Source: Caenorhabditis elegans
Lineage: Eukaryota > Nematoda > Chromadorea > Rhabditida > Rhabditidae
Assembly: GCF_000002985.6 (NCBI RefSeq)
Contig: NC_003280.10
Span: forward strand, 5,886,501-5,950,500
Direction of reading: 5' to 3'
Length of the DNA: 64,000 nucleotides
The position numbers were made by a program, and so were the translations under genes. Position 1 is the first letter of the stretch. Each line of letters begins with the position of its first letter. The notes below the pieces were generated by a model. That model saw only the letters and a program-made list of their open reading frames with translations, was not told the origin of the DNA and ran no database searches. This document shows, one piece after another, positions 34,469-45,300 of this stretch.

Positions 34469-35471
34469 ATCGCGAATCAAGAAATTTCTAGCATTAATTC
34501 ACCACTTTAAATTCTATTTCTATTTTCTCTTTTATCCGTTTCATAGTTGTTATTCTTTCCTTTTCCATCTACTGTCATTCTGTTTTTTTTCTTTCAATTT
34601 TCGACATACTCAGTTTTGTGTTTCAATTATTATTTTCTTCTTCTTTTCCCTTAATTGTTTAATTTTCCAATTCATATTGCTTCCCATTTTCTCAGGTAGA
34701 AACGATTTGTGAAAATTATACATTTACCATTCATTTGTTGTTATTTGTAGTTTTTTTTGTGACCCATCTCTTAGATCCTCCGGTATTAGACTTTTTCGTA
34801 TTGCCAGCCAGACCACCAGGATGATTTTCCATTGTACCCCGTTTGACTCAAATTTATTTTTTCTTGTTCCGTCGTAATTATTCGCAAATTCTCTGCAACA
34901 CCATACCATTCATTGTTGAGCACTATGTACTATTTCCCACCAATTCTTTATATAATCAAGAACAAATCGCGACGCTGTCTTATGCACATGATTCCCCCGA
35001 ATCCCATATCCTTCCAGAATGATAGTAGATCAAATTCAATTTGTCATTTGAGATTTATAGGTTGATTGAGATTTTTCTAAGAAACATTCTGGTTTGTCTA
35101 ATAAACATTTTATATTGATTCCATTCAAATATTCAGAATTTTTATCGGTAGCAAAATGCCAAAGCTGAATTATCCGTTTGAAACTTTTAATTTTAAATAT
35201 GATCTTCTCTTTCAGGATTCTAGAATATAAATATTTAAATAGAAGAAAAAAATTTAATAAAAAAATTCTGTAGCAAGTGCGCCCCTTCGTTCGATTTAAA
35301 AATCGCGGGCATTCAAAGCACTCCCACTTTCCCTGTTCGTTTAGTTTCGTTATATGACATTTTGCTTTCTTTTATTTTCGCTTTTCACCAACCCTAATCA
35401 ACAAAACTTAAAATCATTGCAATACTCGCGTGTTTCGAAAACCAATTATATACATTTCATTTTCAGGTAGA
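34469..35471 (+). other. ptp-2 3' UTR and vrk-1 upstream spacer
   Basis: A canonical AATAAA at 35100-35105 suggests a 3' UTR of about 650 nt for ptp-2. The acceptor CATTTTCAG ends at 35466, five bases before the vrk-1 ATG. No other gene is seen. Confidence 0.55.
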
Positions 35472-37958
35472 ATGCCACCGAAAAAAGCTCCCGCCAAAAA
35501 GCTGCACGAGTTGGCTGCTGAAGTTCGTGTTGGTCATAAAATCAATGATATCAGCAAAAAGACATTCATCGTTGGAAAACAGTTTGCCACCGGTGGATTC
35601 GGACGAATTCATACGTGTACCGAAGAAGGAAAATCGCAGCAAATGGTGATGAAAATTGAACCATCCACAAATGGACCGCTTCTCACAGAAGTTGTAGTGT
35701 TCAACAGAATTCTCAAAAAGGAATTAATTGAATCTTATAAGAAGAAAAAGAAAATTAGCTGGATCGGTCTTCCATACCTCATTGCCAATGGATATTTTAC
35801 ATACGAATCGGAAAAAATGCGATATATGATCATTCCGAAGTATGCAACATCATTGGAAGCTGTAAGAGAGACTAACGGTGGTACTCTGGCTATGAAGGAT
35901 TCATTGACTGTCGCGAGCTGTATTCTTGATGCTCTCGAGTACTTGCATGAATCGGTTTGTGAACATTTTCATTTAAATTGCTGATATTCTTCTTTGTTCA
36001 GGACTATGCTCACGCAGATGTAAAGGCTGCCAACATTCTTCTAGAAAAACAAGGAGTGTATTCAACAGCCGTTCTTGTGGATTTTGGTTTAGCTCATCGC
36101 ACTACGAACAACGTCGACAAGCCTGATAAGAAACGAGCTCACAATGGAACATGCATCTTCACCTCAACTGACGCACATCGTGGTAACAATCCATCATTCC
36201 GTGGTGATATTGAGATTCTTGCCTATAATCTGATGATGTGGGCAACTGGCACATTGCCATGGATGGTGAGTTAATACTTTTTCGAACGTTATTATTTTTG
36301 AATGGGTTACAGGCTCTCGAATCGTCCCCCGAGAAGGTTTTTGATGCCAAACAGAAGTTCATTGCTGGATTGCCAGGCACCTTGCAGAATGTACTTAAGG
36401 TTCGTACTTAACGTCTTCCACCCCATTACACGCTATTCCGTGTTATACCTAACTCTACATGCTCTGAAGCCAAATTATGGGGTCAGAAAACTTCAAAAGT
36501 GGATATATTTGTATACACACGCAACCAACCTACCAATTACACAATTATTTTCAGAACGAATCATCTGCCGTCGTTGGTTGTATTGCATCAATGTTCGATA
36601 TATCGATGAAAACCAACTACACTGACAAAGTTGATATGGGAAAGCTGAAGAAATTGGTGACAGACGCTATTCAGAAAACTTCAAGTGATGGTAAAAAGAC
36701 GCCAACGAGACAGAAGAAACTCGCCGAAGAAGATAAAAATGCAGTGACACCAAAAAGAAGTACCCGGAGATTAGCTGTGAAAGAAGAGAGTGACAATAAA
36801 GATAATGATGAAGTGGAAGTTAAACCGGAAAAGAAAGCTACTCCCAGAAAGAGAACTACTCGAAAAGCTGTGGAAGTCAACAATGATTCAGATGACAATG
36901 AAGAACAATATGAAAATCCAAAATCAAAGTCATCGAGAACTCAAACAAAATCCAAGAGAGCAAAGGAAGAGGATGTCGACGATGAAGAGGAAATCATCAT
37001 TCCGAAGTCGTCAAGATCTCGAAGTAAAGTACAATTATCTGGAGAAGGATCAGATGTCACGACGCCGTCTTCAGCTGCATCTACTTCGAGAAGTCGCAGT
37101 ATTCGTCTAGGATTAACGTCATCAACTGCTTCTTCTAATAAAGTTGCCAAAAAAATCGAGCAAAAGTACAAGCGTTTGTCTATGAACAAATCTTCTCTCG
37201 TTCCCGTAACAATTTCTGTTGCATCCGATAAATCTCCAACAACCTCAACTCCTTCGAGTTCGTCTGGTCTCAGATCCAAAAGAAAATCCAGTGAAGATGT
37301 TGGCGAAGGAATAACTCTGAAGACACAAGTGCTAATTACTCCAGCTATTAAAAGTGAGTTCTCATTTTTTCATTTTAAGCATTAAATTAAATACATCTAC
37401 ATTTTAGAAGCGAAGACAAAGAGTGGAATTTCTTCAGCAACAAAAGCAAGCCCAACCGAGTTGAGAAGAGTTCCTGGCGTCAGAAATTTTCCAAAAGGCA
37501 GACGATCGATGATTATCAAAGAGGTAGAATAGAATTGAACTTTTGTTATGAACATTTTATAAAAATGAATCCTGATACTAATTACTGTAATGAATCCTCA
37601 ATTACTTTTCAAACTTGTTAACTAGGTAAATATAGCTATTCACTGTAGGTTAACAAAATTGTCTCTTTTTTCCAAATGGCCTATTAAATCGCATGTAGTA
37701 ACTAGAATTGTATGTAGCGCCTAGAATACGTTTAAAACTTTAAATAATATTATTATCAGATTACTAAAGTAATAATGTCATACTAATTGCAAAAACCCTG
37801 TCATAAAATAATCAATTAGAAAACATTTTTTTCTTCTAGTAACAATTCTAATAAATCTAATAAATGAGTTTCAGACCAGTGCGAAGTATAAAGAACGTCT
37901 TGCTTCTCGTCAAACAAAGCCAACATTTGATGATTCGAGCTGCTCGTCGGAAGTGTAA
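35472..37958 (+). CDS. vrk-1: Vaccinia-related kinase, VRK1 orthologue
   Basis: Exons 35472-35954, 36002-36265, 36313-36399, 36555-37353, 37408-37523 and 37875-37958 give 610 residues. The kinase domain fills about residues 31-330: Gly-rich loop FATGGFGRIH (38-47), the ATP Lys K61 in MVMKIE, the catalytic loop HADVKAANIL with D167 and K169 (HAD in place of HRD), and DFG at 188-190. Family members phosphorylate BAF-1, releasing chromatin from the nuclear envelope after mitosis. The C-terminal 270 residues are Lys/Ser/Glu-rich with several basic nuclear-localisation-like clusters. If the last donor (GAG/GTAGAA at 37524) is not used, translation stops three codons later, giving a protein 26 residues shorter. 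In C. elegans VRK-1 is needed for nuclear envelope dynamics and germline and vulval development. Confidence 0.97.
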
Positions 37959-40900
37959 ACCATTGGAATCTTCAATCGAGTCACATTGCATCCCATAATT
38001 TCGTCTATTGATTCCTCTAACGTGTCTATTTTCCCTGTCTTACAGTCTCTTTCATTATTATATGTTTCGAGCTCTCAACAGGCATTAATTGTTTTTAGAT
38101 CTCCAATTTTTTGCAACTTATCATTCTGTTTTGATGTACTATCGTTTTTTATCCCTTCTCCATCTCTTCGTCCTTTTTTGGCTTATCATCACTGACATGA
38201 TGTCCATCAGCGACGAGTTCCCCTTTTCCACTTTTTTTTGTTATCGACGATCCCTCTTCTCTGATCCCCCTTTCACTTCCCATTCTCAAATTTTGTGAAA
38301 TTACTACTGATTGAATTGATGAATTTAACTGAACTGTGAGTAGGTGTGGGTGAAACCTAAGAGGAACTAATCACGAAATTAACAATTTAGAAGGGTGCTG
38401 CTGGAAATAAAATGGGAAACAGGTTCTTTGTTCCGGTTCCCTCTCATTTCGACGACTTCTTTTCCGATTGACGTATTTCGATGTGAGGGTGGAAACCGTT
38501 GACAGCTGAAAATGTCCAGATGATCTGCTGACCTGATTGGTTTCAGACTTATATTTGGCTCATTGTGAAAATTCAACTTTTTTTTGTTTAGCACTTATGA
38601 TCGTTGGTGTCCTCCGGCAATCCTTGCCAGACAGTCACCTATAAGTGTAAAATGTGACGAACACAAAAACGAGAATTTGATCGTTTTTTAATGCTATCCA
38701 TTTTCGTTTTTCTCAGTTTTCCGACAGTTCGTCTTCGTCCCCTAAAAAACAAAACAGTGATTGCTGAAAAAAAGAAGTGACAATGATTTGATTACTGTAG
38801 ATATCAAATACATGGTAGAGACACAGAGAAGCATAGAAAGTGTTCCACCCGGCTAATGATGAAACACTTCTCTATCTCCTCCGTTCGACAATCAACCGTC
38901 TGCTTTTTTCTTTGGAAATCGAAAAATATTTTGACTTCATCTGTTAGTTTACCTAGGTAAAGGCAATTCCGACAATTTTGACGCTTTGTTTCAAAATGCA
39001 ATTTATTTTGAATTTTGTATTCCCTCTATCAGTGTGCGGTCTATTTTAAAAGACTGTATCTCTCTTACTTCTGAAAATATAAAAAAGTTCGACTACAAAA
39101 TAATAGAGTAACTTATAATGAAAATTTGAATGATATAAACTTTTTTATGCAACCAAAGGTATCCGAGATGTGATCTGTCAAAGTTCAAGTATTGCGGTGG
39201 CTGTATACGGTATGTCTGGGTTTCAATTGTTTCTAGTTTAATCAAATATGTTTAAACTGAAACCATATTAGATTATCTTGTTTTATTCCTCAAAAATTTA
39301 GTTCAGCTATTTATTATAATTTTCGGGCTTTCTAGGATTTTCAAACAGATGTTGTAGGGCCAGTGATAGTTAAGATAGTAAGTACACTTACAATAGGCAT
39401 AAAAATAATATTTTGATCAAATTTAGATATCTACATTTCCGCCTTTTCCCAGATTTTATAGATTTATTTAATTTAAATCATGGTCAATCGGTAGTTTTCT
39501 GAGTTGAGCTGAACTCCCAACTCTCTCGGAGTTCAGTCAATAAAATGAAACATCTAAATTGTCTTCAAAAGAATACGATGTATTGAAAAGTTTCGAACAA
39601 GATACAATCATCAATAAAAGCCCGAAATCAATCATAAATTTGACGAAAAATCTGTCGTTAAAACAATATCATTCCATTTTTTTCAAGAATTCTTCTTCTA
39701 TTTCTTTCTGCCACGAGCTTTACAATTTTGAGATTCTTTTTTTAAATATATTGTGGAATATATTTATTGAAAACTTAATGTGTTAGAATGCAAGTCTAGA
39801 AACAGAAAATAAATTCAATCAATAGAACATTTAAGATTATGAGGGTTATATTATTGTTACATTTAGAATATCTCTCATAGGTAGGTACCATGTTTCAGAC
39901 GGGTGTGCCTAACTAATACCTACCTGCTACCCAAGTTTTTTATATTCAGGTGTTGGTTTAAGTACTGATCATTTCGAATAATTCATTGATAGTTCGTTCA
40001 AACGAGGAAAAAGGTTCATGTGTACTCTAGAATTAGGCTCACGAGTAGGCATGAGGCAGACTTAGGTCGCCTACGTTGCAGGCTAGTTTATTATATTTCC
40101 CCATCAAAATATTTCGTTGTTTCTCAATGTTTGCGCTATACCATTATGGATACTCTACAAAATTATTTTGAAACAAACATATTACATTATCACAGTAGTG
40201 TGCTTGTACATTTACAAACCAAAAATCTCTGAGTTATAAAAATAGCTAAATTAGAATATTAGACAGTAACTTTCCAGTCTAGAAATCAATTAGCCAATAA
40301 AAATTACACCTGAAAGCAGATATCAAAAATAATAAGACACAAGTAAATAATAATTTTAATAGTTTCCAAAAGATCTATTAAAAAGTTCAAAAAGTCCGTA
40401 CTATTTTCGAAAAGTTGAATGCCTACGTGTTTCTTCAATTTCTTTTATTTTCTAAATGTTTTGACAATGAACCGTCTCTCAATCTATCCGTCAATCTTCA
40501 ATGTGCAATACAGTACATGCCAACACACAACGTTTCGAAAACAAATCGTCACAGCCGAAAAAATTTCATTTTCGTATCATGTTTCGCATTTGTGCACATG
40601 TTCCCCGTTATTAAAATAATCTTTGTAGGATTTGGAAAACGAGGGAAAACGCTTACCGTAATCCACCGGGAGCATGTAATTTTGTGAAATGGGGTGGCGC
40701 GTAGCGCGGTGGTGTCACAAATGGTTTTGGGTAGATGTACCGCATTCGAAAATTATAGGGCTTCGCGTTTTGAGAGCTTTGTGTGTCCCGTTGTGATGAT
40801 AGAGTAGGTCAAACGATGAAACGAGATGGGCGGCACAAAGTGCATTCTGCGTCTTATGGCGACGCCTACTCTATTACTAAAGTCGGACGGTGCCAGTCCA

Positions 40901-41140
40901 TTAGAGCGGGAAGGACCATGCTCCACAGCAACACTTGCGCCCACTCGTCACTACGAACGCTTCTCATTCCAAAGTTTTTTTTTCGCGGAAGATCTTTGAG
41001 CATTCTGTGACGAAAAATATTTTGTGCGAGGTGCCAAAGGTGTCAAGTTTAGAAAATAACCAATTAAAGTAGATCTGAAAAAGTGAAACATTGTATTGTC
41101 CAGGTACAACTTTAAAAAGTTGTCCCTAACAACATATAAA
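37959..41140. other. Long intergenic region, no gene supported
   Basis: vrk-1 3' UTR followed by AT-rich DNA. Small palindromic motifs built on GTAGGTA (39880-39925) and a GC-richer block at 40680-41040 are the only structure noticed. No splice-consistent exon chain could be drawn on either strand, although single short open frames exist. Confidence 0.45.
40799..40874 (+). other. Possible structured RNA or hairpin element
   Basis: A perfect 10-base stem, ATAGAGTAGG (40799-40808) with CCTACTCTAT (40865-40874), encloses 56 bases in a GC-richer block. A nearby GGCGCGTAGCGC (about 40692-40703) is itself self-complementary. No known RNA family motif was recognised, so this is only a structural observation. 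Confidence 0.25.
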
Positions 41141-41356
41141 GTATATTCCCTATTAGTATGGCCCTCCGCCAATCGACTTTTTCGGCTTATATTTCAGCGG
41201 TTTCAAAAGATTTTTGATTTTTTCAAATACCAGAGCATAACGATAGATTTGAAACAAATTTTGTCGTTTGAGTTATTGAAAAAAAAGTGATCAAAGACAA
41301 CCGAGATATAAACGGTCAAAGTCGAGTGACGGGGGCCATACTGATAGGGAATATAC
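41141..41356. repeat. Inverted repeat, 216 bp, CTATTAGTAT core
   Basis: The left end GTATATTCCCTATTAGTATG and the right end (reverse complement GTATATTCCCTATCAGTATG) match over more than 60 bases with few changes, ending near GGCTTATATTTCAGCGG/CCGTTTATATCTCGG. The centre is about 90 bases of unrelated AT-rich DNA. It looks like a non-autonomous palindromic element and shares its core motif with 13349-13548. Confidence 0.85.
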
Positions 41357-41580
41357 GGTAACGCAAACGTTTATAGTTCAGTATTTTTGCCATATCTAGG
41401 TCTCGCAACGCTGCGAACGAGTTACTGTAGCTATTGTCCTTTTATGTGCATTATAATCTGTAAAATTAAATAAAAATAGGATTTAAGAATTTTTTTAATT
41501 TGTTGGGATAGCGTCAAAATTTTTGTTGTCAGTGTGGTGAGAACGCAATAGTTTTGTTACCTGGTTAATAAGTGGATATA

Positions 41581-41745
41581 ATGCCACCTGAAGTTCCAGA
41601 TTCCTGTCAGCACGAAGAACAGAAATTTATCACTTGGGCTGAGTTACGAGAAGAACAAGCCTATGTATTTCTATTTGTCTGGAAGATTTTATCTCTAGTT
41701 GTGTTTTATAGAATTTACAGGTGGATAAAGGATTATAATTTTTAA
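41581..41745 (+). CDS. Possible 54-residue single-span membrane protein
   Basis: An intronless open frame begins MPPEVPDSCQHEEQKF, has an acidic N-terminal half, then a hydrophobic segment (AYVFLFVWKILSLVVFY, about residues 27-43) and a basic end (RIYRWIKDYNF). The topology is that of a tail-anchored or single-span microprotein. No poly(A) signal or clear promoter was found, and a chance frame of this length is not improbable in 64 kb, so support is weak. Confidence 0.25.
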   Translation: MPPEVPDSCQHEEQKFITWAELREEQAYVFLFVWKILSLVVFYRIYRWIKDYNF

Positions 41746-42303
41746 AAATTTAAACACAAAACCTCTCTGTCACAAACTCTAATTTATGTGAAAAATTTAT
41801 GATTTTTGATATTATAGAAAATTGTTTCAAAAGTGAGAACTTTCATGAATCACCTGCGGTTCAAACTACTTTTTCAGGTAGTAAAATTTCTTTCAAGTAC
41901 ATTTTGCATATTTAAAATTCTATCCTCTTCAACTCTGTGTTCCTACATTTAATTTCCGATCTTGATTTAAAAAAGTACCTTGAATAAAATCTTGGAATTT
42001 TCAAATTCTTTAGCACGGATACCTAGTCCCCGTATCTATTTTATCCATCCACCGTATTCTTGAATTCATGAGCTTCTTCTTCTTCTGGAAATTGGGCGGA
42101 GTCGGAGTGGTCGATTCGAAGGGCGGTCTCTTGAATATGCATAACGTGTTTTCAAGCTCTCACCTCTTTTTCGGAGGAGGACCACCCGCCTCTCACTATT
42201 TTCTGATTTTTTATGCATTCGATACATATTTTTTTGGACACACCTATTCTCTCTTCATTGAAATATCGCTTTTCTTTACTTTTCAACTATATTTCATTTC
42301 CAG

Positions 42304-42371
42304 ACTGGATTCAAGTTATACCACTCAACATGTCATCCATCTTCCCAAACTTACTACCATTCCAGCTTTTC
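42304..42371 (+). CDS. egl-44: Candidate upstream first exon of egl-44
   Basis: An acceptor (TTTCATTTCCAG, ending 42303) is followed after 26 bases by ATG (42330) and 14 codons, MSSIFPNLLPFQLF, then a strong donor C/GTGAGT at 42372. The exon ends in phase 0. It can therefore be joined in frame to the egl-44 exon at 49941 (whose acceptor ends directly before its ATG) or to the one at 50553. No other + strand gene intervenes. If used, it adds a hydrophobic-rich 14-residue N-terminus and implies a 7.6-kb intron. Confidence 0.4.
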
Positions 42372-45300
42372 GTGAGTCTTTTCCTTTTCGTGAGATTTTT
42401 CTTTGTACAAAAAAAGAAAATTGAATGACAGAAGAGGGTTCAATTAACGTGAGAATTGAAACGAGAAGGGGACCCCAAATGAGAAATGCACCTGTCCTAA
42501 ATAGCTCCCCGCTCCCACCGTTTCCCATCTTCCTTTGTGTACATTTTCGGAAGAGTGAATCGAATCATTGAGGAAAGAAGGGACTAATTATTTTCAATAA
42601 AATCTGGGAAAATTGGAAAGCTATGTAACTATGAATACCTAATTATACAATTTAAACACTGTTGAAAGATGCATGAGAAATCGGGAGGAGGTACTAGATT
42701 TGGCATTTCCTGTAGTAAGGATTTTCTTATATATACATATATATCATAGCCTTTGATATATTTCCAGACTGTTTGTGAATTGATGGGGTCCGTCACCTAA
42801 TATACTAGTCTAGATTTATCTGAAAAAAAATCTTAGGGTTACTGTAGTTGTTACCAGATTGTTTCTCCAGGCTCATGTAGAAGTGAAAAGTTGCCATATT
42901 TTGAGGGAAATCGATTGAGAAACAAAATAGCGTTTGATAGATTTTTGAAAACGGTCAAAAGATCTTCAAAGGTTTCTTAATGTGATTTCTTACTCATTTC
43001 TTACTCAGTTTTGCACGATGTATGCTCACCGAGTGTCATTTGTTCTTCTCGAATTTCATCTTCCTTTTAATTTTTCCCCTGACTTTTTGACGAGTTAACA
43101 TGATTTTACCTCAAACTGAGATGAACCTACTAACAACAAGAGTTCAAAAAACTTGCACTTTTCAATTTCTGAATAACCCATCGATTTTCGAGTTATTGGG
43201 CCAGGTGTGAATTTTAAATATCATTGGAATATAGATTGCAACTCCGATTCCTTATTATAGAAGGGAAATTATAGCTCAGAATTTGGAAATGATTTTAATA
43301 AAATGAAGTAGACCCCAATCTCAGAATCCTTTTGGTCAGACTTGCTATTATTGAATGAACAATGTAAATCTTAAATCAGCTACTTCCTACCTGGTCTGAT
43401 TCGATCACGTTTTTCAGAGTGATCTTTCAGTCTTCCTCAATCGTTTTCGTTTTAGATTTGTGGCGTTTCTGAAATTCGAATATTTCTGATCTCCATGCTT
43501 ATCCTTCAGGCCGTTTAAATTTTCTGATGATCAAATATATTTCTGTCTGTTATTCCCGAAATAGATTTTCCGTTTTCTGACACTGAATACCTATGACCAA
43601 AAGTTTTCAAACGACAGATGGTCACTCTTCTTTTTTGAAATGCATAACTTTCTTGACTTTTGACTCTGTCACAATTTTACCTGCTCTTTTTCTTACACTC
43701 TCTTCCAACACATAATCGTTTCGATTTGGAAAGGCACACGGACTGCACGTAGAGTAAAAGAAAGAGAGAGAGAGAAACAAATACTCTTATCTCCGTTAGC
43801 TTCATCATCATCTCTATTTCTCTTTTCTACAATAGTTATGGTGTTCCTGTTTCCTGTTTCTTATGTAAAACTGTTAATTTCATAATTTTTGAAATTTCAA
43901 GTACTATGACTCGCTATCAAATATGAACAGTGCAACTGATAGGAGTTCCCTCTGACTTCGCTACCCTTCAACTTTTTTATTATTATTTTCATATGTTTTT
44001 ACACACACATGCACACGTTTTTGTGATGGTGCGAACGATTGGAAACATTCAATTCTCCTCCTTTTCCCCCTGCCACACGACTTTTATGAGTCATTTGACA
44101 ATCGAATGTCACTTCAAAGCAATAAGAAACAACAGAAAAGAAGGCACTAAGAGACATCTGATGCTTTTAACGTTTTCTAGAATTATTCGATTCTTCAAAA
44201 ATTGAAGGATTGGCATAGTTGGCACTGAAATTTATGATGCTCTTGAGTCTTAAAAAACTTGAACTTCACTGTTTAATCAGCTACTTTGAACTCCTTTCAG
44301 TCATTTTTTAAGCTTGCGTAATAACAGCAACTCCTATGTTTTAGGTTGCACTTTTTTCTGGTATTACTGTAACTTAATACTTATCACATTTCTAATAATA
44401 AAAATTCACTCGAATTACCACAACTGTAAGCTGAATGTTTGTGACCCCCTTCTGTTCGCATTGAGGTGCGGTCCCGTTACTTAATTATAGCTCATCCACC
44501 TAACCACAGAATCTTCTTTACCTTGGCTCCTTTCAAGGTTTCTCGGCATCTGCTTGATCATGTAACCTACATTTTCATTCAACCTTCAAGCTTTTTTCTC
44601 GATGAAACAGGCAAATCACCTGTTCTCAAGAAGAGCCAACAAGTGTTCCTCTCTTTTGTAAAAGTCGTCCAACCCAGGCAGTCAGTCAGCAACAAATGAA
44701 ATGAACAAAACGGGTTTCGAGACTACGGGAAGGAAGAAGAAACTGTGGGTGACTATGTCTAAGTCTCTTGATCGGTTGCCACTCTTTCTCAAAGGCTGAC
44801 ACGCTCCCGGGGACAGGCAAATGTGTGAGAGAGGTAGATGCAGAGAGTGTTTCACAAAACATACACAATCGTCGTCTTCTTTTCTCGGGGAGGTCTTGAC
44901 TTTAGACACTATTTTCCTCCGCTCACTCTTTAACCTACCAACAGTTCCCAAAATGAGACAACATGCCCTTGGCTCCGCTCCGAGAGCACACTGTTGCCTT
45001 TTCTAGTGAAGTGAACTTGCGCCATCCTGCAGCAGCTTTCCGTTGATGGCCAACTTGAGCACCGCCAATCTAGATCATTTTGTTCCAACATCCATTCTAT
45101 CTTTTCAATTTATTTTCTGAAAATCTAAAAGCATATCAGTTTTTATCAATTACCTCGGGCCTAAATAATTTTTTCAAAGTTTAAGCTAACACATCTAAAT
45201 GTAAATGCGCTACAACTTAATTATTTGTAAAAACTCCGGATCTCCTCGCTCACTCCAGAATGTAAAAAAAAGAAAAATTGAAAGTGTGTAGGTATACCAT

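Noticed and set aside
42068-42424. 118-codon + strand frame overlapping the candidate egl-44 exon
   Set aside because: Phe/Ser-rich reading of T/C-rich DNA; the short exon in another frame with proper splice borders is the better explanation.
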